Below are positions 12,101 through 24,305 of a stretch of 64,000 bases of DNA, piece after piece. The notes under the pieces are model-generated. The model did no database searches. It saw nothing but the letters and a program-made list of their open reading frames with translations, and was not told where the DNA came from. This DNA comes from Ancylostoma caninum (Eukaryota > Nematoda > Chromadorea > Rhabditida > Ancylostomatidae): NCBI GenBank assembly GCA_037903475.1, contig JBAJFG010000357.1:371001-435000 (forward strand). The letters are read 5' to 3'. Numbering within the stretch: position 1 is the stretch's first letter; each line of letters opens with the position of its first letter. Position numbers and translations under genes: made by a program.

Positions 12101-13985
12101 ATAGCAACTCCAGCGCAGCGGTCACTGCAGTACACAAATTCTACGCTTACAGTACGTGACCACAAAAAGGGGCACAAAGTCACAGTGGCGCACCGTCTCA
12201 ATAAGCACGATGAATCCATGTTTCCCTGTCTTCTACTGCATGACCTACTTGCAAAGTCCGCAGTAAGTGGTAACGGCAGAGGACCTTCCAACAAATTCCG
12301 AGCTATTCTACCAGGATGACTGAACATACTTAACAATGAAAAAAAAAAAACAGATGGGTAAAAAGCAGTGAATGTTGACTTGAGCAAGGATTCGGGGGTC
12401 AGTTTCGTGAAAGAAAAAAAAAATAAGAACAGGAATAATGTACTAGCTACTTTTGCAAATGCTCCCTGCAAATAAAAGATAAAAGTTAGACATTAGATAA
12501 ACTTAGAAATCCTAAGTTCAAGAAAGCAGCGCAGTTAAATTCCCCTTGCAGTAGTTCTATCAGGATTTGAAATGAGAATTTCAAGTCGATTCGAAGCCAA
12601 GAACATATCAATCTACTCTAAGATACATGAAAGGTGATAAAATTTTACACAAGCTATGATCCTATCAATCTCCAGTAAAGCATATCTTCGAATAAAAAGA
12701 AAACGATCTACAGACAAGTACTCACGCTGGAAATGCTACGTTTTCGATCTTCTCAAAATCTTGTAACAACAGATCTCGATCAGGCCGAGAAGCAAGACTG
12801 CCGATGGAGTTGGCGATGCCCAGCTGGATTGCGCTCATCAACGCATTGGTCGGCACCTTCTTGTAGCTGACCTAGAACATCCCCACATGAAGAGTAACAA
12901 GTTCATTGGTATTTCTACCTGGAATGCTTGAAACCATCTCTACACTCCAATTTGCAATTGTGACACCATCTCATAGCTTTAACGGCACATCTAGTACACA
13001 AACTACCACTCATATGCGAGTGATTGGAATAAATTAAAATATAGACGTTTAGTCGGTCGAAAATTCTACAAAAGAGCCAAAAAAATTGTTAGGCGTAAAA
13101 TCCAACAATTATTTTTAAAAAAAGAGCAATGACGTCGCTTACTATATGCAGTATCAATTGAGAACTAATGAAAATTGCAACATAAACGTCACCAACCTTG
13201 GCCATCTCAATACATGCCACTAAATTCGTAGCGTGTAAGGCAGATCACGGATTTTCAACCTAACCATCAATAAGAACACAATACACATAGCAAAATACTG
13301 GATGCAAACGCTTGAGAATCGTTAGCAATTAGCGTTGCGACGAGTCTTCCACGGTGTTAGAGTATTCAGCCATTCACGGAAGCATTTTGGATTGCGCGCG
13401 TTATCTCAGAGTAATGCTAACCACTTTCTCAGCTTAAATGGGATAAGAGAGTCTGATGGAACTTCCCACTCTTCAAAGTAGACATATTCGGCAACAATAT
13501 CATAAAATTTCGAATATGCCATGTTCTGTGATGTTGCTATTTTTATCTTGAATACCAATACACTTCGTGCTATGAAAACTTAATATGATCAGCTCGTTTC
13601 GCAAGATAAAAAAATCTCAACGAAGTGAAAGAACTTGCTCAAGTCCCGGAACTTAGCTTTTATGAGTCTGCAGCCGGAACCTCTTCAAGCTTGGCAAAAA
13701 CAAATAACGATGAATAAATCATAGCGAAAGGCTATTCGACATACCTCTCCCTGTTCATCGATCCGGCGATGACCAAGCTTCTGCTTCTCACCAGTCTGCT
13801 GGACTTCGCCCCGATCATCGCCTCCTCCGGAGGCGGTCTAAAAACGTACCAAAATAGGCACAATCAAACCAAAAAAAAGTACAAATTACCAGGAAGCAAC
13901 AAGAGTATGAAATCCTAGTCTGAGGAAAAAATAACAAAGAAGTTGATTCACTGACCGCTTTAAAGTTTACTACCGCCGTTGACAT
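9159..13985 (-). CDS. ppk-1: Type I phosphatidylinositol-4-phosphate 5-kinase (PPK-1)
   Basis: Thirteen minus-strand exons give one 453-aa frame: 13974-13985, 13745-13837, 12726-12871, 11405-11522, 11177-11332, 10919-10978, 10717-10845, 10524-10637, 10241-10426, 10021-10132, 9797-9873, 9534-9618, 9159-9232. Introns are GT-AG with phases that agree throughout. Family hallmarks, in order, are the N-terminal [10 protein letters not shown] segment, the glycine-rich loop GASGSIFY followed by the ATP-site lysine in FIIKT, the DLKGSTYKR motif, [12 protein letters not shown], the metal-binding IID, and the activation loop KKMEHTWKA ending in NPNFYAQRF. The glutamate in KKMEH is the residue that marks type I enzymes, which make PI(4,5)P2 from PI4P at the plasma membrane; type II enzymes have alanine there. 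The start is inferred: MSTA, then a GTAGTA donor. An alternative donor (GTCAGT) would extend the first exon in frame by six codons. The last exon (74 bp) is the least certain. The model is shorter than I would expect for the nematode protein, chiefly at the termini. Confidence 0.93.
11710..11904 (-). other. Open frame inside a ppk-1 intron
   Basis: A 64-codon frame in the intron between ppk-1 exons 3 and 4 has protein-like composition (…[19 protein letters not shown]…), but no paired splice sites place it in the kinase, and the kinase homology is continuous across the junction. It could be an alternative exon, a nested remnant or chance. Confidence 0.15.
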
Positions 13986-14377
13986 CTCATTCGGCTGTGC
14001 TAATGCGCATCGGATAGATCAAATGTAAGTTGTTCTGAAAAGGTTTTACATCTAGCGAAGAGAAAAGAACAAAACCGTACGAAATTGAAACGAATGAATA
14101 GGATGAAGTTATACGCAATACTCCAAAGCAGAAAAATAAGCAAAAAAATGACAGCACACACTGAAAGGAACGGCGAAACACGGGGGAAACCAGATCTCGC
14201 CAAGGAACGTGAAATCTAAAAAAGAGAAGGCAAGAACTGGAGATACACATTCAGGAGCAAAGCCAAAAGGAACTCCACTCTTCCACCCTCACCCCCAGCC
14301 TAGTGATGTAAACAGCGGAACAGACTATGGGATCCGAATTCTTAATTCCAGAAAGAGCAACGACACAAGTCAAAATA

Positions 14378-14620
14378 CAGTGGACGTCAATGGCGGCGGC
14401 CCATCCACGGCCTCGAGCTGCGCGCGCCAGGATCAATGTCGTCTGCCGCCGGGATGCTATTTCTAGTCGCTTTCATTCCACTTTGGTGAAATCCCCAAAA
14501 ATCGGATGGAAAGCTGCTAGATATAGCATAACAGCAGCAGAAAACATCGTACGCGACGCACGCGGCGCGGTAGCGTACTTCTCGAGGCCGCAGATGGACC
14601 ACCGCCATTGACGTCCACTC
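14378..14620. mobile_element. Foldback MITE, CAGTGGACGTCAATGG ends (copy 1)
   Basis: The terminal inverted repeats read CAGTGGACGTCAATGGCGG at the left and its near-exact complement at the right, flanked by TA on both sides, which fits Tc1/mariner-type target duplication. The arms continue inwards as GC-rich inverted sequence (GGCCTCGAG). A sister copy is at 39948-40184. This copy sits about 390 bp upstream of the ppk-1 start codon. Confidence 0.75.
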
Positions 14621-16482
14621 TATGTTTACCGTTAGCAGTTTTCGTCGCTACGATGAAAACGTTCGAAAAACAGCTTTCGGATAAACTAAAGTGTCAGGAA
14701 CACTATCTAATTCAGATTGTCCAGATTTCGCAACAGTCGGGATATCAAAATTCAAAATATAAAAGTTATTCTTATATTACCGCTATGAAGTTCGGCTATC
14801 TCGGAGCAACTGCACTGAATTCCTAAATTAAATGGACTTTGTTCAGTGTACGCCCAACATTCATCTTACTATAAGAAAATTCTTTGATTCCTTCCTCTAT
14901 AAGCACATCAATAGAGGTGGATACATGAAAGATCATGAACAGCTACACAAATCGATAGGTTTTTACACACAAAAAAAAAAAACGAAAGCAGTAATAAAAT
15001 TCTGGAAACTGCTATCGAAAATCTATTTGTAAAAGTAACTACAGCAGTCTTCATGTAATCTGGCGACTCACACTGCAGTAATGCGGGATTTGTATCCATT
15101 ATACGCATTTAATGAGCCGAAAAAGATTGGCGGATAGTGTGAGCATCATGTAAGACCTTCCCTGGGAAAAAACTAGAAATTATGCAACATCTCAGGAATG
15201 CAGCATTAAGGTAATCAGAAGAGTGGCGATTTGACGAGCAAAGGTGGAATGTAGTGAGAAAATGGGTCTACAGGAAAAAAGTTCAAAATTTCCAAGTATC
15301 TTCACGAACATACAGGGCAATAACCCTTAGAACATAAGTGATACATGAATGAGAACTATGTGTCAGCGGTATGTACGCTCAACACCCGGCCCAATGATGC
15401 ACGCTCGTTTTCGAGTAGAAAATTAATCGTTTCCGCTTTTTCCATAAAACACGGATCGATACGAGGCCCACGTCTAATCAGCGACTACGTCTCTCACTCT
15501 CGCTACACTAAGGATGACACGTCTCGTTAAGCCCGACACAGATGTTCGACGGATGCCGCCAAGTGTCCTCTTCTTCGGCCCAAATCTGGCTGGATGTATG
15601 GCGCCCACTCCTCCCCTTCTCCTCTCCCGCCGTCGGCTGCTGCTGTCGCTCATGGATAGGGAGGAGTATCGACTGCGAAACTGGTCCACGCCTCGTCACG
15701 TCACTCAAAAGCCCTCAACGAGCCGATAGAATGATATGCAAAGAGCCGAGAGCATCTCTGCTTCGACGCATGAGTGCACTGCTTTGGAAGCATTGAATAA
15801 TGCAGACGAGAACAAGCTCAACAAAAAGCGAGCGCTTCAATTGAAAGGCTCACGCATGTTTCGAGCTAAAAACGCCAATGTCGGGTCTGGAGATTTGAAG
15901 TGTTGCCAGATTTCGATCCAGAAAGCAGGCTATGGATAGCTTTGCTTATACTAGCATAGTTGAAGCAGATTACCAGGGTCATATATAAAATACGAGGGTC
16001 ATACATAAAACATTTTTCATTAAAAACACTTTCACTAAAATTCCACCTAGAATACTTGATTTTCTAGTTCAAAATCGCGGGAAGATTGGTATAATTAATC
16101 TTGGCATCGAAAAAAATTTAACTTCGAAAAATGTTGTGACAAGGAAGGAAGAGCAATTTTTGAAATTACAATATTTTTGAACTTCCTAAACAATATTTGG
16201 GTTAAGCGTAGCTGAATGTCGACTCATTAGGTCATTTTCCCCCAATTGAAGCGAAGGACAATCAAAAACGAATTCCCACAACAATGAGTCATCGGTGAAT
16301 CAGAAGAACACAACAGACAATAACCAAACCAGAACCTGACTCGTTATACTGCCATAAATCACCACCAATGTGGAACAATGTTAAGGAAATTCAGTGAAGT
16401 TGTTGCGGTGGATTACACTGTAAAAGAGCGGAGCTAATGTGACCAAGTTCACCTGGGCGATAGCGATGGGAAGGATAGCCTT
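14621..16482. other. Upstream flank of ppk-1; GC-rich block without gene
   Basis: A GC-richer block at 15,440-15,730 is open in several frames on both strands and contains a CTCTCACTCTCGC-type pyrimidine stretch near 15,490. It could be distal promoter or 5' UTR exon sequence for ppk-1, but no splice pair proves this. The rest is AT-rich with nothing recognised. Confidence 0.3.
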
Positions 16483-16845
16483 TCATTTTGCAGGTATGAA
16501 GACGCAGTTTTTAACTTTTGCTATGGCTGCATTTACAGTGCATTGGAGTCCGATCCCATCGGGTAACGAAAGATACATATTGATCCTCTTCAGGAGAGGA
16601 TCGACACGTATCTTTTGAGCTAATAGACCATACAACGAATTATCATAATCTGCGAGGATACCACATTCCAGATCACAAACGATAACGAAAAACGGACCAT
16701 CTGTCACGACCCAAATGGAAGTAGAGAGCAGAATAATTACGCAGTCATTCTGCTCTCTGAACACTTTTAGTAGATTAGCGCTATGCTTCGCAACAGCTCG
16801 TTCGAAGTTCGCTGTGGTTAATAAATCCGGCTTCAATATCATCAC
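16483..16845 (-). CDS. Unassigned 120-codon reading frame, possible gene or exon
   Basis: An uninterrupted minus-strand frame with protein-like composition: alternating hydrophobic strands (CVIILLSTSIWVV and FFVIVCDLECGILADYDN), a LAQKIRVDPLLKRI helix-like part, and a stop after CVFIPAK. No low complexity, terminal repeats or RT motifs are present. I do not recognise the family. The 5' end is uncertain: an ATG is available, but a TTACAG acceptor about 30 bases upstream would allow it to be a terminal exon. No neighbour exon was found. It may be a small nematode-specific gene or a decaying fragment. Confidence 0.35.
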   Translation of the reverse strand: MMILKPDLLTTANFERAVAKHSANLLKVFREQNDCVIILLSTSIWVVTDGPFFVIVCDLECGILADYDNSLYGLLAQKIRVDPLLKRINMYLSLPDGIGLQCTVNAAIAKVKNCVFIPAK

Positions 16846-17880
16846 GATGATATGAAAATTTTATTTCTCTCAAACTGTAACGCTGGGGTGAATCTTTGCG
16901 AGGTGCACTGATACTCCATCTCAGAAGCGAAAACTTCCACGGACGCTTCACTAATTTATTGTATAGTTACAGCGCTCACACTCTCTAAGAGCGCCTATGA
17001 TCCGGTCCGGTCGAGCATTTACAATAATATCGTCTGTTTCAATGAGAGAAAACGACTAAAACGTGAGCTGGCGCAAGTAGGAAATGAAAATGAGTGAAGA
17101 AACCTCATATTCGTGTTCTTATACAGTCTCTTTCAAAAATCCTTGCCCACCTAATTGGATGCAACACCGTCTTTCATGATTCATCAGCATCATCTCCCAT
17201 GAATCACTGAACTTACGAAGTTAGTTGAGTAATATATAATATGTAATATATATTATATAACCAAGCGCATCAAATTGTAAATCATCAGAAGGACCTCAAA
17301 CAGACAACATCATATAACTTGGGAATTAATACCCTTGACACTTGTCGAATAACAGCAGAAAGGATTCTCAGGTAAAATCGGAACAAAAACTAATGGCTCT
17401 AGATTCAAAATTTGTTCAATAAATGCTTCCCCGTCGAATCTGAAGTGAGTGGTGCGATTACACACCACCAAAACATTTAATTACACGTTCGAATTACGGT
17501 CAGAAAGGATGGAGGTCAGGCTTCGCAAATCCAGTATCCCACTTCGACAAGCAACATTAAAGTTTAAAAAAACGACAAGCAATATTAGAGTTTTAAAAAA
17601 ATGCCAACAACAGAGAGTAAACTCATATCCGATCAGCCATGGAAGCAAAGCAACATAGTGAGAGGTGTAAGGACAAAATAAGGTGTGATGACAACGAAGC
17701 CACGCCTAGAAACAGAAAAGATTACTCACAATCTATTATGAAACTCTTCCATTTGCTCTGAGAATTTCTAATTTCTCATTCCAATTAGAGGAAAAAGCAA
17801 GTTGAATGAAGTATGATGAAAAAAAAAAACTCAATTCAGTAATTATAACACGAGTGAGCCAGAATTGGGTGAGCTATGTA
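16846..17880. other. Non-coding stretch
   Basis: AT-rich, with a palindromic 'taatatataatatgtaatatatattata' type patch near 17,232. Near 17,690 lies a short inverted relative of the 'gtaggcgtggctt' repeat seen at 23.6-24.1 kb. No gene was seen. Confidence 0.4.
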
Positions 17881-18187
17881 TAGTGGAGCCGTTTTGACAG
17901 TGCTTTTCCCACGACAGCGGTCCTACTGGCATTGGAGCACACAGCGCGGTGGGTGAAACAGTTGACATACGATCGATCCGGCTTCTTTGTCGAGTCTTAT
18001 CGTCTGTTTCTTTCTTCAGTTCTTCTAGGAACTATGAAAGAACAGTATAAGAGAAAACAAGCCATAAAACTCCTCAAAGATGCCAGATCCACCATGGGTC
18101 AAATGTCTGACCGACTGCGCTGCGTGCTCCATTGTCAGGAGGGCCGCTGTCGCGGGAAATGCACTGTTATATAAAACGACTCCACTA
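17881..18187. mobile_element. MITE with TAGTGGAG ends and TA target duplication
   Basis: Inverted repeats of about 75 bp begin TAGTGGAGCCGTTTTGACAG at the left and TAGTGGAGTCGTTTTATA at the right (complement), and both contain CGACAGCGG. TA flanks both ends (17879-17880, 18188-18189). The 80-codon open frame inside is carried by the arms and is not treated as a gene. Confidence 0.8.
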
Positions 18188-18189
18188 TA

Positions 18190-21100
18190 CTGTCTGCTCC
18201 AAAAATCAGAGCAATTCGATGTGTTTTGTATAATTACATAGCGCGCATTTTATCACACGCCAAACCATGGAAATTGACGCTATCAATCGACGATCGATAG
18301 CTGGAAACATGTCTCCCCTATAACAATGTGGCGAGACTTACCTCGTCTTGGCGTACGGCAAAGTGGCAAGATTCGTGAAAAAAAAAAGACAGTATGCATG
18401 ATCGCAACGTCGCAAAAGCTCGCGCGCGTCTAATAATTGCATCATGTGTGAGTGCATCCAATACAATCAAACTGACGACAGGGCAGCTGTGAAGTCCCGT
18501 TGCTCCCGGTGGGATGGAAAACAAATAGGACATTCAAATTCTCATAAAAATTATTGGATGCGGAGGTGGGGAGAGGCTACTGTTCATACAATTCAGAAGA
18601 TAAGGTTTTCAAGCAGAATGAGTCACTAGCTCGCCGACGATTGAGCGAAATTTCGACAACACAATGGCCTCTGGAAATCGGGTGAATGACAGATAAGATC
18701 GAGGAAAGAAAGAGAAAGAACAAGAACGGAGGCTATGAGTGTGTGTCCATGTAGAGGAACAAGAAGAAAGACCACGAATAATGGGCGTGATACAAATAAC
18801 TGTGGTTTTTGATGGGTTACAAGTTGTTTCCTGCGTAGACGCTCACAATGACAGCTCCCCGCTGTGAGTGGTAGCTGGAAACAAGGAGAACTTGGGGAAG
18901 AAATAGTGCTCCTTGAATTTCTAAGGATCAATTTGTCCTGTAGAGAATAAGGATTTTTATGGGTTCGGATTGTCGCTTTTGCTCTAGCAATAACCCAAAT
19001 TGTCCAGAAGAACAAAAGCATTCACCATTTGCTTGGTTTCATAACAAGCGCCGAGGTGGCAGTGGGGAAGAGAGGCCTATTTGTCACTAACCTCAGCCTT
19101 CCTCAAAAATGCACGCGTTTTTTTTCGAGCAACCTGCCGTCGATACCGCCCCGGCACACGTGCTGAGAATGAGACACGAGCGATCCACAATGAAATCTGG
19201 AAAACAGCGCGCTTCTAGAGGCTGTAGCAGCCCGGATTTCTTTTTCTTTTTTTTCTTTGTAGAAAATGCACCATAAATACAGAAGGTCTAATTTTGACAA
19301 TCTCAATGTGTGAAACCTTGCAAAAAAGGAAGTTAGAGGAAGAAAATGCGCAATAGTAATACACGTGCTCCAAATGTTGATCATAAGAAAATGTTATGTT
19401 GAATGAGTTCTGAGTGTTCCGTCAATCCTGTTGCCTACAACAAAGAGGGATAAAGTACATTTCACGGGAGTATCTAGCTGAAGATGCCACAGAGAGAAAA
19501 GGCAACGCAATGTTTGCAGCACTGGGAGAGATATCCAAGGAAGGAAGGTGGCATTCACAAATATTGGGCTACGGTCTAGTTTGAAACAGGCTGCAACTAC
19601 AGACGACAGCAACCAAGCTGACTCGACGACACGCGACGCATCCCATTGCAGCGCGGCAAAACACGCGCGCTCGGGGACAGCGTTCTGGGAAACCTCATGG
19701 TTGCCCCAATGCTGCAACAACGAGACTGATTCCCTCATATGTATTGCCGATTTGAAAAGTGGTGTTCATAATACATGTGGGATAAAGGTGAAGTACAGGG
19801 GTTTTAATCTACAGGGAAAGGTTAAGTTATCAATGTGCCTAGTTCTACGCTTTAAAGACAGAACCTGGTCAAAATTTCAAGTTTTCGATTTTGCTTTCTC
19901 CTAGTGGTTTAAGGGACGTAGAACTCAACAGTGAAATAACGCAAAACAGGGAAGAAATCATCAAAATAAATGGCAGCATGCATCATTTGGATTACCCAGG
20001 GCAATGTGTTGACACCATGTAAGTTTACCCATCGTTAACACGGGGCGTCGACACACTTACAATGAGTAATCTCAGTGGTTCCTCCAGGCCTAGGATGTTT
20101 TTTTTTTGTTCTTGTGCGTTTGAATGCATGAGCGAGAGTTCCCACTGGCTTTCGTTCGTCCCTCAAAAATGATCAAGCGTGTGTAAGCTGGCGCATCGTA
20201 ACTCCTGAATCCACACAAAGCTGCCTTGTTCGCGATTGTGACGGGAGTGTCTTTCTCAAAGGTAAGTTCACTCAGTTCATCACTCGTTCAGCAGTTTTAC
20301 AGTTTTGATGCGCAAATAGCAGTACTGAAGTCGAATGTTTCGAGGGATACTGTTATTTTCAATGCCAACACGCAATGTTTTTCACTGCAGCAGTATGGCA
20401 CCTGGCAGCATCGCATGAAGTCTCTCTAATCCTGCCTGACTTGCGCTTTATGCCTCCACTGCGCCTTCAACCAGTAAAAACGCAACACAGGGGGAAAAGC
20501 CAATTACGGGCATTAGTCTGCAGTCGCATGGACATTTCGCAATGCTGCGAACACCATTCTCAAGAATGTCGGCCGGAGCAACTAGCAAATTAAAAAGTGT
20601 GTCATGTCCACTGAATTCAAACTCTGCCTTCTTAGAAAAAAAAATAATAAAAGTAAAAATAGAAGGAAAATAGATGACAAATGCAGGCCTATAAAGGAAG
20701 GAATGTCTGCTATAATGACGGTCCCTCGGCACCAAGTCGCTTACGTTCGTAGACTCACTAGAGTCAGACCGGTTCCGAACTAATGCAATTTCGATCATGA
20801 GATTAAAGGGTCACGATGATTAATGAGTAGCATTTGCTACAGAACTGTAGTGGAAAAGTCGATGGCATACACCAAGTGCATGAGTCATCCATGAAATAAG
20901 GAAAAAGGGAAAGCTGGAAACAAGCACAAGCAAAACTTGGAAAGAAACATGAGAAGGAGTATGTCAAATGAGAAAATTCAAGAAAAGCACTCACGGCTAT
21001 GAACAGTGTTTCGAGGATGTGGAAACTAAGTAGATTCTGTCACTTTTGGTGACCTGCACGCGTACTCGGCGTATAGTACAGCGCCTTGTGTCGCCGCCCC

Positions 21101-21190
21101 ACGCTACGTCGATTTTGGTACATACATATTGATTATTCTTGGTTCATGACGCATCGGCGTCAACTATTTCCCGCTTAAAATCGATAGCTA
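18190..21190. other. Non-coding stretch, nothing recognised
   Basis: Several open frames exceed 90 codons (for example 18626-19021, 19394-19738 and 19548-19904), but opposite frames overlap one another and none shows motifs or paired splice signals. No repeat with clear ends was seen. Confidence 0.35.
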
Positions 21191-21431
21191 TAGGGCAATT
21201 TATACTGGATGCGTGCGAATGACGCGCGTGCGTCTATATGATGAAGAATAGGGCCCAGTTGCATCGCAGTCGCAGCTCAGACGGACGCGTTTACGACCTC
21301 GCGGCAGCGGAGCGTTCTTTTCATTGAGGATCTACATGCCGTGTTGACCGGTCTTCATGGAAAATCCAATGTAAATGGATGCGTGCGATTGATGCGCGAC
21401 TGACGCACGCAGCTAGTATAAATCACCCTTA
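21191..21431. mobile_element. MITE, TAGGGCAA-type terminal repeats (copy 2)
   Basis: The left end is TAGGGCAATTTATACTGG; the right end (complement) is TAAGGGTGATTTATACTAG. Subterminal GATGCGTGCG repeats occur in both arms. It is homologous to, and inverted relative to, 3439-3659. Confidence 0.75.
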
Positions 21432-23602
21432 TAGGAACCGATGTCGCGTCGCCAGGCGGGAGCGACGCCGCTTGCTAGATTTCACATGGGGTATAGACAG
21501 CAGTTTGTACTATACCATTGTTTCGCCAACCACCTCCACTTAAAGACCACCCAATGCAAAATTGCTCTACATGATTTAATTCAGTCATTAGTTAATTTAA
21601 AACCGCTACATTATTTTGCCTCCTACCTCCAATTTCTCACAATCAGGAGTGCACAGACTTTTGTACGATGATGAATTAAAGATTGACCTACAAGATCAGG
21701 ATGCATCCCTAGAGGGATAGGCAGTTTCATCCCCAGGCTATGATTAACCATGGGTACCAGCTAGGTATAGACAGCGACACGTATGGGCGAACACGTTGAC
21801 GGATGCCAGATTATGCGCAAATTTGAGCATGTTACCATGCTTACCATAGGTAGATCTCAATGATGCATCCGGGCCCAGAATGCTGAACATGAAGTCGAAT
21901 CGAAAGCGAGCTGGGCCTGCATGCAGCATTGAGACCACCCGGGGTAAGCGTGTTGACGTCCATGTTGATGGTGGGCAAACGTGTGCGGTTTTAGCATGCT
22001 TACCCTTTTAATCTCGCAATATGCATGCCGTCCGTGCTCTTGCGTAGGACCTTAAGATTATTACACACTGGCACGTAGTTACAGTTGTTTTTTTATGACA
22101 GGCACCACTGATACTCTTTAGACAAATTCCTGCGACGCGTCTCTAAGACCACTTCTGATGAAAAATGGAGCAGATATTTGGTAGCATGCCAGAAAAACAG
22201 TTGATGGTTGAGCTTCTATTGATTGACATAAAAAAAATGGCCCGTTAACGCAGATAAGGCACATGTCGGGAGGAAGCATAGAGAAGGCTATTAAATTATC
22301 ACTGTACGGAAAAAACCAGTTCCGCGTTCTTCGATCCACTTGTCAATCTTCACAAATGCAAAGATTCGATAGGAATTTCCCACTGACGACTGAGGAAGAG
22401 TGAGAGCCCAGCTTGAGAACAACTTCTAAAAAAAGCTGAATCGGTTCTGCACTATCCTTTCCCACCTAAATCGATATATGCATGACTAAGAAGATGTGAG
22501 AGGGCAATTCCACTTAGCTAGCAGATGTTAATCAATCAATAATTGATGTGAGTACGTCAAGTAGTTTTCCTTATCGTCAACATAAAGAAAGGCGGAAGGA
22601 AATAAAGTGCTTTGATCCAAAGCAACAAAGGAAAACAGGTGATGAAATAAATACTGCGATTGGAAAATTGGATTGCGAGGTGAGCGCATAAAATTTTCTT
22701 GGTTCTCACTTTGATTTCCCTCCATTATCCTGTAATAGTACAGTTTTTTTTTTCTCGGCAAAACAGCGACTCAAAATTTTGCCACCACTGCAACTGCCAG
22801 AGGGAGAAAATGGCAGACACCTATTACTTGCTAAAACGGTGCTCTGTTGCAACACTTTCCCTCTAGTCTCTGATGGACTCGGGAGTTATGCGGTAAAAAA
22901 AGCCCCGTAATGCCTCCAAAATGTCCATCACTGCGCGAAATTCTGAGACGTTCTGCATCAAAAGGAAAAATGGGCGGTGCCGCTCTTGTGCGATTGGTGC
23001 ACTCGAGCATGTTTCCCCGCCGTCCAGTGCTAACGAGAGATTTTGACTTGTCGGTCGCAGGTTCAAAACCTGAGTAAGCTGATGGTTTCAGAAAGCGTCT
23101 AGTCCCCAATTCTAAGCCGAATGACAGAAAAGCTCCTAGTATCAGTGGAGGTACCGCTATTTGAACAAGAAGAGAGGACTAGCTGACTCGGAAAGCTGGA
23201 AGAGCTTCCTGAAAGTAACAATACTACAACGCCGTCCCGCTTTCCCTTATGATGCACCAGCACACCCCATATGATGACAAGACATCTAACCACTGGTTAG
23301 TAACCGACCGATACAACGTCCAGCAACCGACGAGCAACATGTCTTCTCGCGAGAAAACTACGAATGATTCAACGCGTGAGATTCAAAGAGCAACAATAGC
23401 TTGAGAATCAAAATGGTAAGCTCGGATGAGCAGAATCATTACATGCACACATTGATCGACCAAAAATTGATTTTTTTTTTCAGTTTTCCACATTCTCAAG
23501 GTGTGTTGGGATACTGTCCTTTTCATTCACAGTAAGTTGTTGATTAGTATAAACTCGAATGTAAAGAAACCACCCAATTTTTGATTACGTATTACACTTG
23601 AG
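21432..23602. other. Non-coding stretch
   Basis: No exon is supported. A short 'gatgcatccgggcccagaa' block near 21,862 recurs in similar form at 36,482. A B-box-like GGTTCAAAACC near 23,060 lacks a matching A-box, so no tRNA is called. Confidence 0.35.
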
Positions 23603-24305
23603 TGAGCTATGGAATTGTAGGCGTGGCTTCGCTACAACACCATTTTGTTGATGATGGAATGGCTGGTCTCATCAGGGGAGATAAATAGTTGGAGAGGAGT
23701 GGCGGACGCAGGGGGTGGGGGGCGTCCCCGTGAATGGGTCGCCAAAATTTTGAAATTACTTTACAATACAAATAAAAATCTTTTATTAGTTTATTTTTAA
23801 TTGTTTATTTCTAGTATAATTTTTATAAACCATTTATTATTATAATTAATATTTTTATAAATTTTATTTTCCGTCTGGGTCCCCAATACGGAGGAGACCC
23901 CACTTTTTTCCCGCGCTCACCCCCCACCCCGCCCACTTTCTGCGTCCGCCACTATTGGAGAGACATCACAGAAAAAGAACAATGCGGAAAGTTTGCCGTG
24001 TTCCGAGAGACAGGAGAGGAAAATAAGCAGTAGGCGCATATAACCAGTTTTTACCACCTATGAAACAAGACTATATGCACATACACAGGATGAGTTATGA
24101 AAATGTAGGCGTGGCTTCCCTGCAACACCACTTCGGTTATGACAACAGTCCGTTCCAGCAGGGAGAATAGGCGGAGAGATACCACAGAAAAAGGGCAATG
24201 TGGAAAGTGTGCGTTATTTGAAGAGAGGGACGAGAAAAGCATGCAGTGGGCGCAAATACCGAACTATCGGCTGTTATCAAACAAGACTATAAACACATGC
24301 ATATT
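23603..24305. repeat. Tandem duplication of a ~220-bp unit (first copy split by MITE)
   Basis: Unit 1 (23603-24090) and unit 2 (24091-24305) share, in order, 'gtaggcgtggctt', 'acaacacca', 'ggagaga', 'cacagaaaaag', 'aatgyggaaag' and 'acaagactata'. Subtracting the 258-bp MITE and its 8-bp duplication leaves a unit of about 222 bp, close to the length of unit 2. Confidence 0.75.
23697..23954. mobile_element. hAT-type MITE with 8-bp target duplication
   Basis: The terminal repeats are GAGTGGCGGACGCAG at the left and TAGTGGCGGACGCAG at the right (complement). A perfect 8-bp duplication TTGGAGAG is present at 23689-23696 and 23955-23962, the size expected for the hAT superfamily. The neighbouring tandem unit has a single GCGGAGAG at the equivalent position (near 24,170), which acts as an empty site. 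The interior is AT-rich and non-coding. Partial relatives occur at 32,045-32,260 (left half) and 47,760-47,892 (right half). Confidence 0.9.

Noticed and set aside
12079..12471. 130-codon minus-strand frame inside ppk-1
   Set aside because: It lies in the intron between exons 3 and 4, and the flanking kinase homology joins perfectly without it.
17932..18174. 80-codon plus-strand open frame with protein-like composition
   Set aside because: It lies entirely within a MITE with TA duplication, and its ends are formed by the element's inverted arms.
22980..23070. Possible tRNA around GGTTCAAAACC
   Set aside because: No A-box at the required distance.
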